From assembly GCA_022478985.1 (NCBI GenBank), contig JAKSZP010014535.1, positions 124,001 to 188,000 on the forward strand: a stretch of 64,000 nt of DNA. The letters run 5' to 3'. The position numbers were made by a program, and so were the translations under genes. Numbering within the stretch: the stretch's first letter is position 1; every line of letters starts with the position of its first letter. Below, one piece after another: positions 54,700 to 64,000 of this stretch. Origin of the DNA: Massospora cicadina. Its lineage: Eukaryota > Entomophthoromycota > Entomophthoromycetes > Entomophthorales > Entomophthoraceae. The notes below the pieces were generated by a model. That model was not told the origin of the DNA and ran no database searches. It was given only the letters and a program-made list of their open reading frames with translations.

Positions 54700-55864
54700 T
54701 TAGCTAACTATATGCTCCTCTCCAAAGTCTGGTTTGGAGCCCACGCCATCTCCTTCTCCCCAAGCTTCTTCAAATCCTTGTATGCCCTTCTGCAAGGATG
54801 GCTTTGGTCAGGCCGCCCTCCACCAGTATGGCTAGAGATCATGTTTGGCCCTCACCATCAAGGTGGCATGGGTCTGCTCTACTTCAGAGCCCATGCTGCC
54901 AAGATCTTGGGTACCTGGATAGCGGCCACCACCGCCCCTATGCTCCCCTCCCAACACTGGTCCCGTGCAGCCCACTCCATCTTCTCCCGAGCCTTGGGCC
55001 TCAACAACCCATTGAACCCACACTCCCTGATGAAATACCTCGCTTCACACCCATCGGCCACAGGCCCTCACAGGACCAAAACCCACTACAAACGAATCCT
55101 CCTCTCCATGCAGAGCGCTGAGTGGAGAATTTGTATTAGCGGACACACAGCCCAGAGAGGCCGCCCCTCTCCTCAGTTCACACAAGAGGTACAGGGGCTA
55201 CCCATCCATGATGGCGTGATCCCCACACGGCCCCATGTCCTATCCAGGGTGGAATACCTGGACATGATGGACATCCCTTACTCCATTGAAACCCAAAAAA
55301 CTATCTGGAAATACGCACACCATCCTCTGTTGCGGCCTCAAGTCTGCTCCCATGTGTGGAGCTGCCTGAGGCGGGTGTATCCTACAGCTGAGCGCTCTAA
55401 CGCTTTACACTCATCCTGTGATGTGTGGCCAGTATGGAACGCTGTTCCACCGCCTGGAGAAGTGCCCTACCTCTAAAGTGATATGGCGCAAAGTTCAACA
55501 TCTGCTGGGCCAGGATCAAACGCATCCCTTCAGTCTATCAAGAGATATGTTTGCTCTATCAATGGCCTCCTCCCTTCCACCCTCCCTCCATGCTTTGGTG
55601 GTTGCAATCGCCATGTGGACCATCCACACGATTGTCTTAAATGCCATCGCAGGCTCCACTCCCACCCTCCCAGAAGCTGTCCACAGATTCCGGTCTCATT
55701 TGGTGGACCACTTTCAAGCGTGGATATTTGGATACCTCCCACCGCGTTGTCAACAGCTGGTCTCCTCCTGGTTCCCAGTCTGGTTCATCAAATCAGACCC
55801 CTTCCTCCACACATGTTCAATTGTGGCTACAGCCTCATCACACGTTCCCTCCCCCTCCCCATAA
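54700..55864 (+). pseudogene. LINE-2 ORF2 C-terminal region with RVT-type zinc module
   Basis: The open stretch 54,712-55,476 (254 codons) reads WLWSGRPPPVWLEIMFGP and GGMGLLYFRAHAAKILGTW, then WRICISGHTAQRGRPSPQF. A frameshift leads into 55,418-55,864, with MMCGQYGTLFHRLEKCP, a CXXC...HRLXXC metal-binding motif (first Cys in the other frame). Such modules follow RT in L1-like LINEs and help bind template RNA. One indel near 55,420-55,470 separates the halves. Confidence 0.76.
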
Positions 55865-56013
55865 GTGACATTCCCGCTGGCAACAAGAGATAGCATCGCG
55901 TCTCTGGGGTGCCTTTACTGGTACTAAGTTTTGTATCTTCTGAATCATATTTGGAAGTGTCCATCCCATGGTCGGCCTTCCCTGCAATAAATTAAAAATT
56001 AAAAACCTAAAAA

Positions 56014-56225
56014 CATTGTATGTAAGCAACAAAAAAGTTGTTATTTACAATTGTTTTAATCAAAAAATTCACTATCTGGTTACTCTGTACAGTATGATTT
56101 TAAATAAAAATTTGTTTAATATTTTATAAACATATGAGAAATTTCAATATATAATGGTATCTTTGAAATTCCAAATTAACCTACTAATTTAACTTATGCA
56201 ATGTATAATAATTTGATTAAAGTAT
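56014..56225. other. Short AT-rich spacer
   Basis: No gene or repeat recognised between LINE-2 and the F2 LTR. Confidence 0.5.
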
Positions 56226-57118
56226 TGTATAGGAGAGTGTCTATAACTCTCCCATTCCCAGAGGTGTGGTGCAAGGAGCACAGTCACACCGCCAGGGAAC
56301 TAGTCATTAGTAAGAAGGTGAACAGGGCGCTGTGAGGATGCCAGAGAAACAGGGGCCCATGGCAAGGGTGTACAGTGTGGAATATAGTAAAAGATAGAAT
56401 ACTTAACTAAACTTGATTGGACCACAACTGGGAGTCCACAACCAAGTGAAGATTGGTGCAGGAGTGCTTGGTTGCTCTGGTCTGGAGGGGACCAGGGTAG
56501 CTCAGTGGTGCAGCAGATTTGGGAAATAATTTAGAAAAAATGTTATGACCAACACTGTTAGAGACCTCCTTGTAGAGGTCCATACACAGATTTACCTAAG
56601 GAACCTAATTAAAAATATAAACAAATGGGGGATTTATTAATAGTAAGTTGCCCAATGAGGAAGGTTGGACTTAAGGAAACATATTTAAACAATTGGGTAG
56701 AGGAATTATCAATTGAAGGAAGGGGTGCTAAGCCCAGGTGCACCAATAGGCATACACATCCATTAGCCAGGGTACTATATATTGTGATTGACCAAATTTG
56801 AGCTATTGCTTGTAGACACAGCTGACCTGATTTAGAATTTCAAAAGTCAAATGGGTTTTAAACCCCATTCATCAAGAAAATGCAATGAGCCATCTTCATT
56901 AGTAACAAAACTGGTACATTTTAATGCCCTTGTCATAACATAGAGCTGAGCATCTTGCACATCCTCAGGATCAACTTGGGCATATCTGGCCTGAACTAAG
57001 CGCTGGTCCAAGGTATGCTTAAGGTCAGAAAGGCCTGCTAACTTGACCTTTTAGGCCCCCTGACGTCCAGCCTTGTACTTACAGTATATTCCTTCAATTA
57101 TGTTATATAACCATAATA
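56226..57118 (-). repeat. 3' LTR of Gypsy F2
   Basis: 893 bp, aligning end to end with 40,292-41,186 (895 bp). Its first bases read TATTATGG where the solo LTR reads TGTCATGG, so the terminal dinucleotide is mutated. Confidence 0.82.
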
Positions 57119-57120
57119 TT

Positions 57121-57138
57121 ACCCTCTCATTCTTTTGG
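57121..57138 (-). other. Polypurine tract of Gypsy F2
   Basis: The minus strand CCAAAAGAATGAGAGGGT, next to the LTR start. It parallels the GGGTAA ending of the Gypsy A/B/C tracts. Confidence 0.65.
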
Positions 57139-57139
57139 G

Positions 57140-57810
57140 GTCCACCCCACACTAGGGGCTTTTGCCAAGGAAAAGTTCTTGTGGTTTGGGGCCAATTCAT
57201 AGTGGCGATGGTTTTCTGAGACTTGGGTCCTGCAGCCTCAAGGCACTGCTCATGGAAAACTTTGATCAGATCCCAGGCATAGGTGCAGTCGTGCACTGGT
57301 AGACAACTGTTTTCCACTGTGTCAAATCCCTTCCAGGATACTAGGTCCTCAAGCCTTCTTTTGACTCTGCAGGAGGCTACAATCTCCTCCACTTCCCACT
57401 CCAGATCCCCATCCACGAGATAAGCCTCTGGAGTCTCTGGTGGGGGCCCTCAAATAATATAAGCTTACTTTAATGGAAGACCAAAAAGATCTGGAATGAT
57501 GGGGAGGAGATCCAACTGGCATGAGGCGTGGCCCACCTTTCTGACAATGCAGTATGACCCAATCCTCTTTGGTCCCAGTTTTATGCATGGCTGCTTGAAA
57601 TGGATGTTTCTAGCATCCAGCATCACAAGATCCCTTCCTTGTATGCAGGACCTACCTGTATATTCCCATCCACGTCCCCCTTATAAGCTTGCATATCTGC
57701 ATCCAAATTAATGCTCACTCCCTGGTGTACTCTCATAATCATTTTTGCAAAGTTCACCACCACTTCCACCATGGATCCACAACTGGGCTCCATGCTGAAG
57801 GCAAGGATAA
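57140..57810 (-). pseudogene. Integrase C-terminus and chromodomain of Gypsy F2
   Basis: From the Gypsy C junction the frame reads MVEVVVNFAKMIMRVHQGV, LDADMQAYKGDVDGN, then after a stop NIHFKQPCIKLGPKRIGSY (GPY/F module) and an acidic DGDLEWEVEEIVASCRVKR leading into the chromodomain DLVSWKGFDTVENSCLP and AWDLIKVFHEQC (57,416-57,230). The open frame 57,051-57,416 continues into the LTR. The chromodomain aromatic and WKG core residues are readable. Confidence 0.8.
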
Positions 57811-59236
57811 TGTAAGTCTCAGAGAATGTCCCCTGGCTGTTGATTGGGCGACTTTACCATTCCTGAGCAAGAAGGCACCAAAGAGGATGGCGGTACCCCT
57901 CATTACTCAGGGCGATTCTGCTTATATAGTAGATGAGCGCTGGGTAGCAGCTCTTCCGCTTCAGATTCCACCCCCAGTACCTGTACTCACCTCAGCAGAA
58001 CTGCTACAGGGAATCAGCAAAATCTGCACCAAGATTGTCAAATTGAAATCAATTGGATTTAATTTGAGTGGCAATCTGGCCAATGTTTGGATTTCAAATG
58101 GCTGGAAAGGCAAGAAGACTGAGTTATCAGTTAGAACGCCTGACGGTTTCAATTAGATCAATATGCCAATTGAACAAATCACCTCCCTACCAAAGTCGTC
58201 AGGGATCATCCTTGATGGGCAAGCTATAGCATCAGATGTCATCAATGTGGGTTCAAAGTCTCCCGTGGACAATTCAGAAGTTGCAGCCAATGCAATGCCA
58301 CTGACTGATTGAACAGCCCACTGACCAAGCGTGGGCAGGTTGGGCGTCCCAAACCTGTTCCCAACCAAATGGACCTGCCCATTTGGGGTGGCCTTGGGGG
58401 ATTCCCATCGCTCATCGGGCCAAACGCTGTCACACCAAACATTGGAAACGCAGCTGAGCCTCAGTTTGGTCATTCGAGGTCAAACTGACAGCAACTCAGC
58501 CCGCTGCCAGGTTTTTGATGTCAGTTCCTAGGGAATAAACCCGCCCATTCCTGAATAATTTGCCGGTTAGGTCAAAATTGAGGGTCTAATCCTGGCTTGT
58601 CACTACCCCAATTGACCACTATTTATTCAGTTGCATTGCACTGAGAAGATTGTTGGTCTATTTTCTTCCCTTTCCTTCAATAAAATTTTGCCAAAAAACA
58701 AAGCAATTTTTTATTGTAATACTCCTTCTGACCGCATCCCTGATGGCATTTCCCTGGTGGCCTGTCGGTCCATATATACCAGATGGGCTCTACCAGTACT
58801 TATGGTCACTATGGCCTCCTCCGTCATCAATTGGATTCAGCGAGTCCAATATTTTTTGCTCTACAAACCCATTATCATGAACTTCCGGCAACAGTACATG
58901 GGAATCTTGTGGCCTTATGTCCACCAATTGCAAGAGAGAATCCGCCTCCTTGCCTCCCCAGTTGAAATGACCCCATATGCTGATGAACTTATTGAAACTA
59001 TCTCTGTGATCCCACCCCCTGCAGCAAGGCCCCTGGGTCAGGAGTGGGCTCATTGTGGTTTGTCATCAGGATCATACTCACTGTTGTGTTACACCAACAA
59101 TTTGTTGTTTCCCAATGCCTGGCTCCATATCAAGTCGTTCATTCAGCAATGCCTCTGGCATTCTGGCTTGATTTTTGGGTGCTTACACATCCCAACTGGC
59201 AGGCCAATCTAAACTTCTTCTGTCATTTCCATGACA
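57811..59236 (+). repeat. 5' LTR of Gypsy C
   Basis: 1,426 bp, TGTAAGTC to CATGACA. U3 57,811-58,651; R-U5 58,652-59,236. AATAAA at 58,679-58,684 in R could serve 3'-end formation in the 3' copy. The start of U3 is open in the pol-tail frame to 58,156 (PFLSKKAPKRM, LITQGDSAYIVDERW). Confidence 0.88.
58620..58662 (+). promoter_or_regulatory. TATA-like box and predicted start site, Gypsy C
   Basis: TATTTATT at 58,620-58,627; proposed +1 at 58,652 opening GTTGGTCTATT, again 32 nt downstream. Confidence 0.68.
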
Positions 59237-59975
59237 TAATTGATCAACCATTATTTCCAGCCACTTCCGCCTTGTTCTTCAAACTAGGTGCTGCAGTAAT
59301 TACCCTTTACCAAATGAATGTGCAATTAGTAGTTTGCTGTTTGTTGTTTTTTGGTCACTTTCCAACTTTGGGAGAAGTATCCGCACTACCTTGGAAAATC
59401 TTCTTCAATCCACCCAAGCTGCGCGGATTGCGCCTCCTCCTCCTTCCACTAGCGCGGAGGAAAGTTTGAGTGTCCCCTCCCAGGAGATCGCCAATCAAGT
59501 TCTCGACGCGCTCACTGAGGTGCAAATGCATACAGCAATTGCGCTTAATAACACTTCCGCATTATCCCATGCCCAACAAGGGCTCGCGTTGTTAGACGCT
59601 GTGGATGGGGATGCCCGTCATTGGGTGAGAGGTCTTTTGCGCTCTTCCTTGCAAGCAGGAGACTCCACCCCACTGATGGCTGTTGTGTCAGCTGCCCTGA
59701 AACCCCCTGTGTCACAATTGGACCACCTAAACAGACTGATCTATGCCATGGCCAAAGCCCCCAGTCTGGTTTCTTTGATTTCTACCTTTTGTGAACTGGC
59801 CCCCGCATTGAGTCTCTCTATCAATATGCTTCATGCAGTCTTTAGATCAGGCTTAGATTTGGGTTCCACTCATCATGAGGTCTGGTCCACTGTCCAGGGA
59901 TCAGTAGATCAAATATATGCCACCGCAACCACTATCAAAGCCTTGCCTTGTCATGTTACCCATTATCAGAAGTGA
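58802..59975 (+). pseudogene. Gag of Gypsy C, beginning in the LTR
   Basis: The frame 58,631-59,212 carries MVTMASSVINWIQRVQYFLL, MNFRQQYMGILWPYVHQL and MTPYADELIETISVIPPPAA, all inside U5. A frame change near 59,040 leads to the hydrophobic segments (LWFVIRIILTVVLHQQFVV, MPLAFWLDFWVLTHPNWQ), then FHDIIDQPLFP across the LTR end and primer site. A second shift near 59,350 leads to the capsid-like part 59,334-59,975 (LLDAVDGDARHWVRGLL, FRSGLDLGSTHHEVW). Its U5 frame is longer than in Gypsy B and suggests the true Gag start near 58,802. Confidence 0.76.
59238..59248 (+). other. Primer-binding site of Gypsy C (self-priming type)
   Basis: AATTGATCAAC, one base inside the LTR. It differs by one base from AATTGACCAAC in Gypsy A and lacks a tRNA-type TGG. 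Confidence 0.68.
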
Positions 59976-60275
59976 ATTTCTTGATTGGGTCACCCAAAGT
60001 AGATGCAGATGACGCGCCTATCTCTGAACTAGCAGTAGATCTGGGTACCGATCTTGCTGAAACCCCATGTCCAAGTTGGAGGATACAGATTTACCTATTA
60101 ATGAATCTGTTTAAGCCCAGGTGGAGGAAGTTGTTTCCCCCGCCCTCATACTCCCAATTTTTCGCTCTGGAAAAAGACCCTGACCTTACCCCCAATATGC
60201 CAGTTATTTCTTCAGTCATAAAGGATTCAGTTGAATCTTCCAATAAAAAAACTTCGCTTATTTACTTGTGCCTAT

Positions 60276-60420
60276 GAAGATCAGTGTCAGCTTGCATCAT
60301 GTCTCCTTTGAATCCCTGGTGGATACTTGAACTGCAAGGAACTTCATGAGTTTCAAGTTGATGCAATAATTAGAACTGGATTTGGATGTGGGTCCCTTAG
60401 TGATGGTGGCCTCATCTGCT
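60276..60420 (+). pseudogene. Protease of Gypsy C
   Basis: MKISVSLHHVSFESLVDT followed by a TGA where Gypsy A has the Gly of DTG. The active site is lost. ARNFMSFKL follows in frame. Confidence 0.7.
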
Positions 60421-60567
60421 TCCCAGACCTCATATGTAGTTCGCTGACTGGTACCTTTTTCAATCCACCAGTTCAGCTTCTGCAATCGTTTTTTGGCCAT
60501 GCCAAACCTGGTGTTTTCAGTGATCTTAGGTGTGGGGTAGTGGCACCGACAACATGTTAAGATTCAC

Positions 60568-61559
60568 TTGGGGTCTAATACATTGTCATTTACCAATGAT
60601 CGTCTGGAGGGAGAATTCCCTTTGATCGACACCCTCAAGAAGACACAAGGAACCAATTCTATCACTACCCTAGTCACCTCTGCGGGCATCCTGGCCAATT
60701 TTCCCAAGAGCTTAATATGCTATCAAAGAATCTTTGACTTTAAAATATGAATCGCCTGCCTAAGCACACATTAGGTTTAATTGTGGGTTTCAAACAACCG
60801 TGGAGTTGGTGAACATCAACTGTCCATTGTATCGCCATACAGCGGAGGAAGAAGTTGCACTCAATATCTGGTTGGATGATATGCTGAAAAAAGGTTGGTT
60901 ATTCAAGGAGACCTCATCCATCACCTCCCCCATCATCTTCGCCAAAAAAGTGGATGGTTCTCTCTGGCCCTGCATATATATGGTTACTTTTATAAAAGGA
61001 CGGTTTCTGATCCCTACTCCTTGCCTCTGGAGCAGAAAATCAGCCAAGCAATCGCCAAATCCCGTGTGTTCTCTAAGGTGGATCTGGTGAATGCCTTCAA
61101 CCAAATTCAGGTAATGGAAGGGCAGAAATGTTTACAGCAATCTGGATGAAGCGTGGCATCTTCCAATTCCTTTTTTTAGTACTAGATGGTCGTGGCATCT
61201 TCCAATTCCATGTAAAGCCCTTTGGGTTAAAGAATGCTCCCGCTATGTTTCACATATGATTGACAATGTACTGGGTGACCTCCGGTTTACCTGTGCAGTT
61301 GCATACATTAATGATATCCTGGTTCACTCCCTGACTCCCAAACAACATGCTACTGTCTGGAAGCAGTGGTTGCCTTGCATAAGGCAGGTGTGTTCCTCAA
61401 ACCTACAAGTGTGAGTTTTATAAGGAGGAGGTTACTTTACTTGGGAACCTGGTTCTCAAAGATGGCTATGAAATCCCTCCCAACAAGTTAGATGCGATCC
61501 AAGAATGGCCAACCCCAACTACACAGAAACAACTTTGAAAGTTTCTTGGGAACTATCAT

Positions 61560-61560
<1 letters not shown>
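60568..61560 (+). pseudogene. Reverse transcriptase of Gypsy C
   Basis: Segments: FPLIDTLKKTQGTNSITTL, NIWLDDMLKKGWLFKETS, SPIIFAKKVDGSLW, YSLPLEQKISQAIAKSRVFS and KVDLVNAFNQIQVMEG. Then a short duplication of CGTGGCATCTTCCAATTCC (61,152 and 61,191), then PFGLKNAPA, and the catalytic box AYINDILVHS near 61,300 with the first Asp of YIDD changed to Asn. FYKEEVTLLGNLVLKDGY ends the thumb. Multiple frames are needed. Confidence 0.82.
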
Positions 61561-62320
<760 letters not shown>

Positions 62321-62339
62321 GCACTCAATGTACTTCCTA

Positions 62340-63420
62340 GTTTCCTAAGCCGCAGCCCCGCCCACTGTCCCTCAGAACCAGAAGAGGTGGACCTTGTTAT
62401 CATGATTCCTGCCACTCAAATCCTGTCAATTTTTCCCTCATCATTTCTTTCATCACTTTGGCTCCTGACGCCCCGCTAGTGGCTCAAGTCTTAGCCAGTC
62501 AAATGGCCTGCCCTGAGGGCATAGAGTTGGTTGAGCAGTTGGCTCACCCGGGTCACAAACACTCCCTATACTCCTTAAATGAGGGACTCATTTACTTTCA
62601 GTCTTGCATCTAGGTTCCCCCTCATTCCAATCGGAGGTATTCCATGCACATCATGATCCCCCCATAGTTGGGCATCCTTGTAACAAAAATGCATCGACTT
62701 GATCAAGTGAACCTTTAATTGGGCAGGTCTGACAAAAGAGGTTTCAGCTTGGATCGCCATTGTGTTACTTGCGTTAGGGCTAAGTTGGATCACTCCGGCA
62801 AAAATGGCCTCCTGCACCCCTTACAGCAGGCGGAGGGCCCATGGACCTCGGTGTCCATGGACTTTATCATTAAACTCCCTGTTCTAACAGGTTCACAGCA
62901 TTGATGGTAGTGGTGAATCATTTCACAAAATTTTCTCCTTTTATACCTTGTACTTCCACAATTATGTCAGAAGAAACTTCCCGCCTTTTCATACGCCATG
63001 TGTTTTCAATGTTTGGTCTCCCCCAGGAGATCGTCAGTGACCGGGCTCACAGTTCATTGCGCAGTTTTGGAGTAAACTTCTATTGATCCTTAAAATATCC
63101 TCCTGTCGCTCAATGGCGTATCATCCTCAGTCTGATGGACAGACTGAGCAGGTCAATCAAGTCCTCAAACAGTACCTGCGTTGCTATGCTGCAGCTGCAC
63201 AGGATACTTGGGCTGATAACCTTCCTCTCACTCAATTTGCTTACAATAATGGGACCCACGCGTTTATGGGGTTTTCCCCTTATGAAGCAACGTTGGGTTA
63301 CAATCCTTCATTTTTGGTTGGGCCATGCTTGCGGCCTGAGGTTCAAGCTGCCGCGGATCACACTGCCCATATCAGATTGACTCAAGCCCTAGTGCAGGAA
63401 CACCTCACCTAAGCCATTAA
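62340..63420 (+). pseudogene. Linker and integrase core of Gypsy C
   Basis: Linker: EPEEVDLVIMIPATQILSIF-like text near 62,380-62,430 and APDAPLVAQVLASQM near 62,465-62,505. The zinc-binding HHCC end appears as RHCVTCVRAKLDHSGKNGLL near 62,755-62,810. Core: SVSMDFIIKLPVLTGS (first Asp), MVVVNHFTKFSPFIP, GLPQEIVSDRAHSS (second Asp) and AYHPQSDGQTEQVNQVLKQY (Glu) near 63,115-63,175, then THAFMGFSPYEATLGYNPSF. All three catalytic residues are present, but frames change at 62,900 and 63,085. Confidence 0.85.
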
Positions 63421-63472
63421 CGACTACAAACAGTTCGCGAATTGTAAGCATCTATCAGGTCATGATTTCACA

Positions 63473-63900
63473 GTGGGCTCCTATGTCATGCTTGATACCC
63501 GTCACTTAAGAAATCAGGTCCCTTCCCATAGATTCGCCAGCAAACGCTTGGGTCCCCACTTGGTGGAGGAGGTATTGGGTAACAGATTACTCTGTCTGAA
63601 GCTTCCTGCGCATTGGAAGCAGCATCCTGTTTTCCACATTTCCCAGCTGTCATCCTTCAAGGGTGCAATTCCCACGGAACTGGAACTGATCATTGTCAAT
63701 AATGGGGAAGAGGATGAGGTAGAGGCTATTCTGGCATCCCAAAAATTGCGACGTTCCATCTAATATCTCATGGACTGGAAAGGGTATCCAGCCTACAAAA
63801 ACGGTTGGGCCAAGGCGCGCAATTGCACGAATTGTATGGACCTGGTTGAAGTGTTCCATGTATCCCACCCCAAGGCTCTCTGCCCCCCAAAAGTTGCGAT
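63473..63900 (+). pseudogene. Integrase C-terminus and chromodomain of Gypsy C
   Basis: The open frame 63,473-63,763 reads MGSYVMLDTRHLRNQ, FASKRLGPHLVEEVLGNRLL, LPAHWKQHPVFHISQLSSFK and EEDEVEAILASQKLRRSI (chromodomain start). After one stop, YLMDWKGYPAYKNG and CMDLVEVFHVSHPKA complete the chromodomain. The tail KVAMIMAIKLPKAHKNMALV runs to the polypurine tract. Confidence 0.82.
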
Positions 63901-63978
63901 GATTATGGCAATCAAGTTACCCAAGGCGCACAAAAATATGGCTCTGGTGCAGTTCCCTGGTGGTGGGGTCCTTCCTTT

Positions 63979-63993
63979 GGAAAAAGGAAAGGG
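63979..63993 (+). other. Polypurine tract of Gypsy C
   Basis: GGAAAAAGGAAAGGG, then TAA, then TGTA (63,997), the first bases of the 3' LTR. It codes for EKGKG in the pol-tail frame. Confidence 0.88.
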
Positions 63994-64000
63994 TAATGTA

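Larger units (their letters stand above)
50709..56001 (+). mobile_element. LINE-2: full-length non-LTR retrotransposon
   Basis: 5.3 kb, uninterrupted by other elements. It shares 5' UTR, gene order and 3' tail with LINE-1, so both are one family. Contains ORF1 with a knuckle, ORF2 with APE endonuclease, RT and an RVT-type C-terminal zinc region, and AATAAA at 55,986. Open stretches are longer than in LINE-1 (202 codons of ORF1, 254 codons of the ORF2 C-terminus), but frameshifts remain. Confidence 0.9.
56226..57810 (-). mobile_element. Gypsy F2, 3' part, truncated by Gypsy C
   Basis: A minus-strand fragment: integrase C-terminus and chromodomain (57,810-57,140), polypurine tract, then a 3' LTR at 56,226-57,118. 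It is the same family as the solo LTR at 40,292-41,186. Gypsy C begins at 57,811 in the opposite orientation and cuts the integrase, so the 5' part of F2 should lie beyond the window. Confidence 0.82.

Noticed and set aside
57689..58156. Single 155-codon gene
   Set aside because: It is a chance fusion across the Gypsy C insertion point: antisense F2 integrase on the left, U3 pol tail on the right.

Overview
This window reads as a fungal nuclear genome. The only host gene I can support is an eIF4E with three introns of 43-68 nt, and the rest is a dense graveyard of Ty3/Gypsy chromovirus-type LTR retrotransposons and APE/RT non-LTR (LINE) elements. I cannot name the species. Short introns, self-priming Gypsy elements and sparse AT-rich host DNA fit a transposon-inflated filamentous fungus. 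There is no operon, CRISPR array or rRNA here.

Layout. Positions 1-30,300 form one nested structure. A plus-strand Gypsy element (X) survives as three integrase pieces (1-242, 18,947-19,190, 29,418 to about 30,300). LINE-1 (243-18,934) sits in its integrase, flanked by a 12-bp duplication. Gypsy A (275-13,725, minus) sits in the LINE 5' UTR, flanked by CACTA. Gypsy B (3,077-10,395, minus) sits in Gypsy A, flanked by GATTG. A second Gypsy family (F3, 19,191-29,417, minus) also sits in X, flanked by CCACC/CCATC, and itself carries a gag-only retroposon, a solo LTR flanked by ATTGG and a short LINE-like fragment flanked by ATATAAAA.

From about 30.8 to 44.3 kb there are further decayed elements: a Gypsy LTR, a complete gag-only retroposon (32,162-34,326, 16-bp duplication), a second F3-like Gypsy (about 34.5-44.3 kb), a solo LTR of family F2 (40,292-41,186, duplication CCTGC) and a third gag-only copy. 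From 44.3 to 50.7 kb is AT-rich, gene-poor DNA holding eIF4E, a foldback repeat, a 71-bp tandem repeat and a TTAA-flanked miniature transposon. LINE-2 (50,709-56,001) follows, then an F2 3' end (56,226 to about 57,810) and a plus-strand Gypsy C (57,811 to beyond 64,000) whose 3' LTR starts four bases before the window ends.

How the elements work. Gypsy A, B, C and F2 share a promoter/primer layout: a TATA-like box 31-32 nt upstream of a predicted transcript start GTTGGTC..., which is complementary to the sequence just inside the 5' LTR. This is the signature of Tf1/sushi-type self-priming. In these elements coding sequence runs through both LTR boundaries. The gag-only retroposon ends in a tail resembling the LINE tail and carries a long target duplication, so it was probably mobilised by LINE machinery. 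Almost every element is broken by stops, frameshifts or lost catalytic residues, many explained by C-to-T or G-to-A changes.
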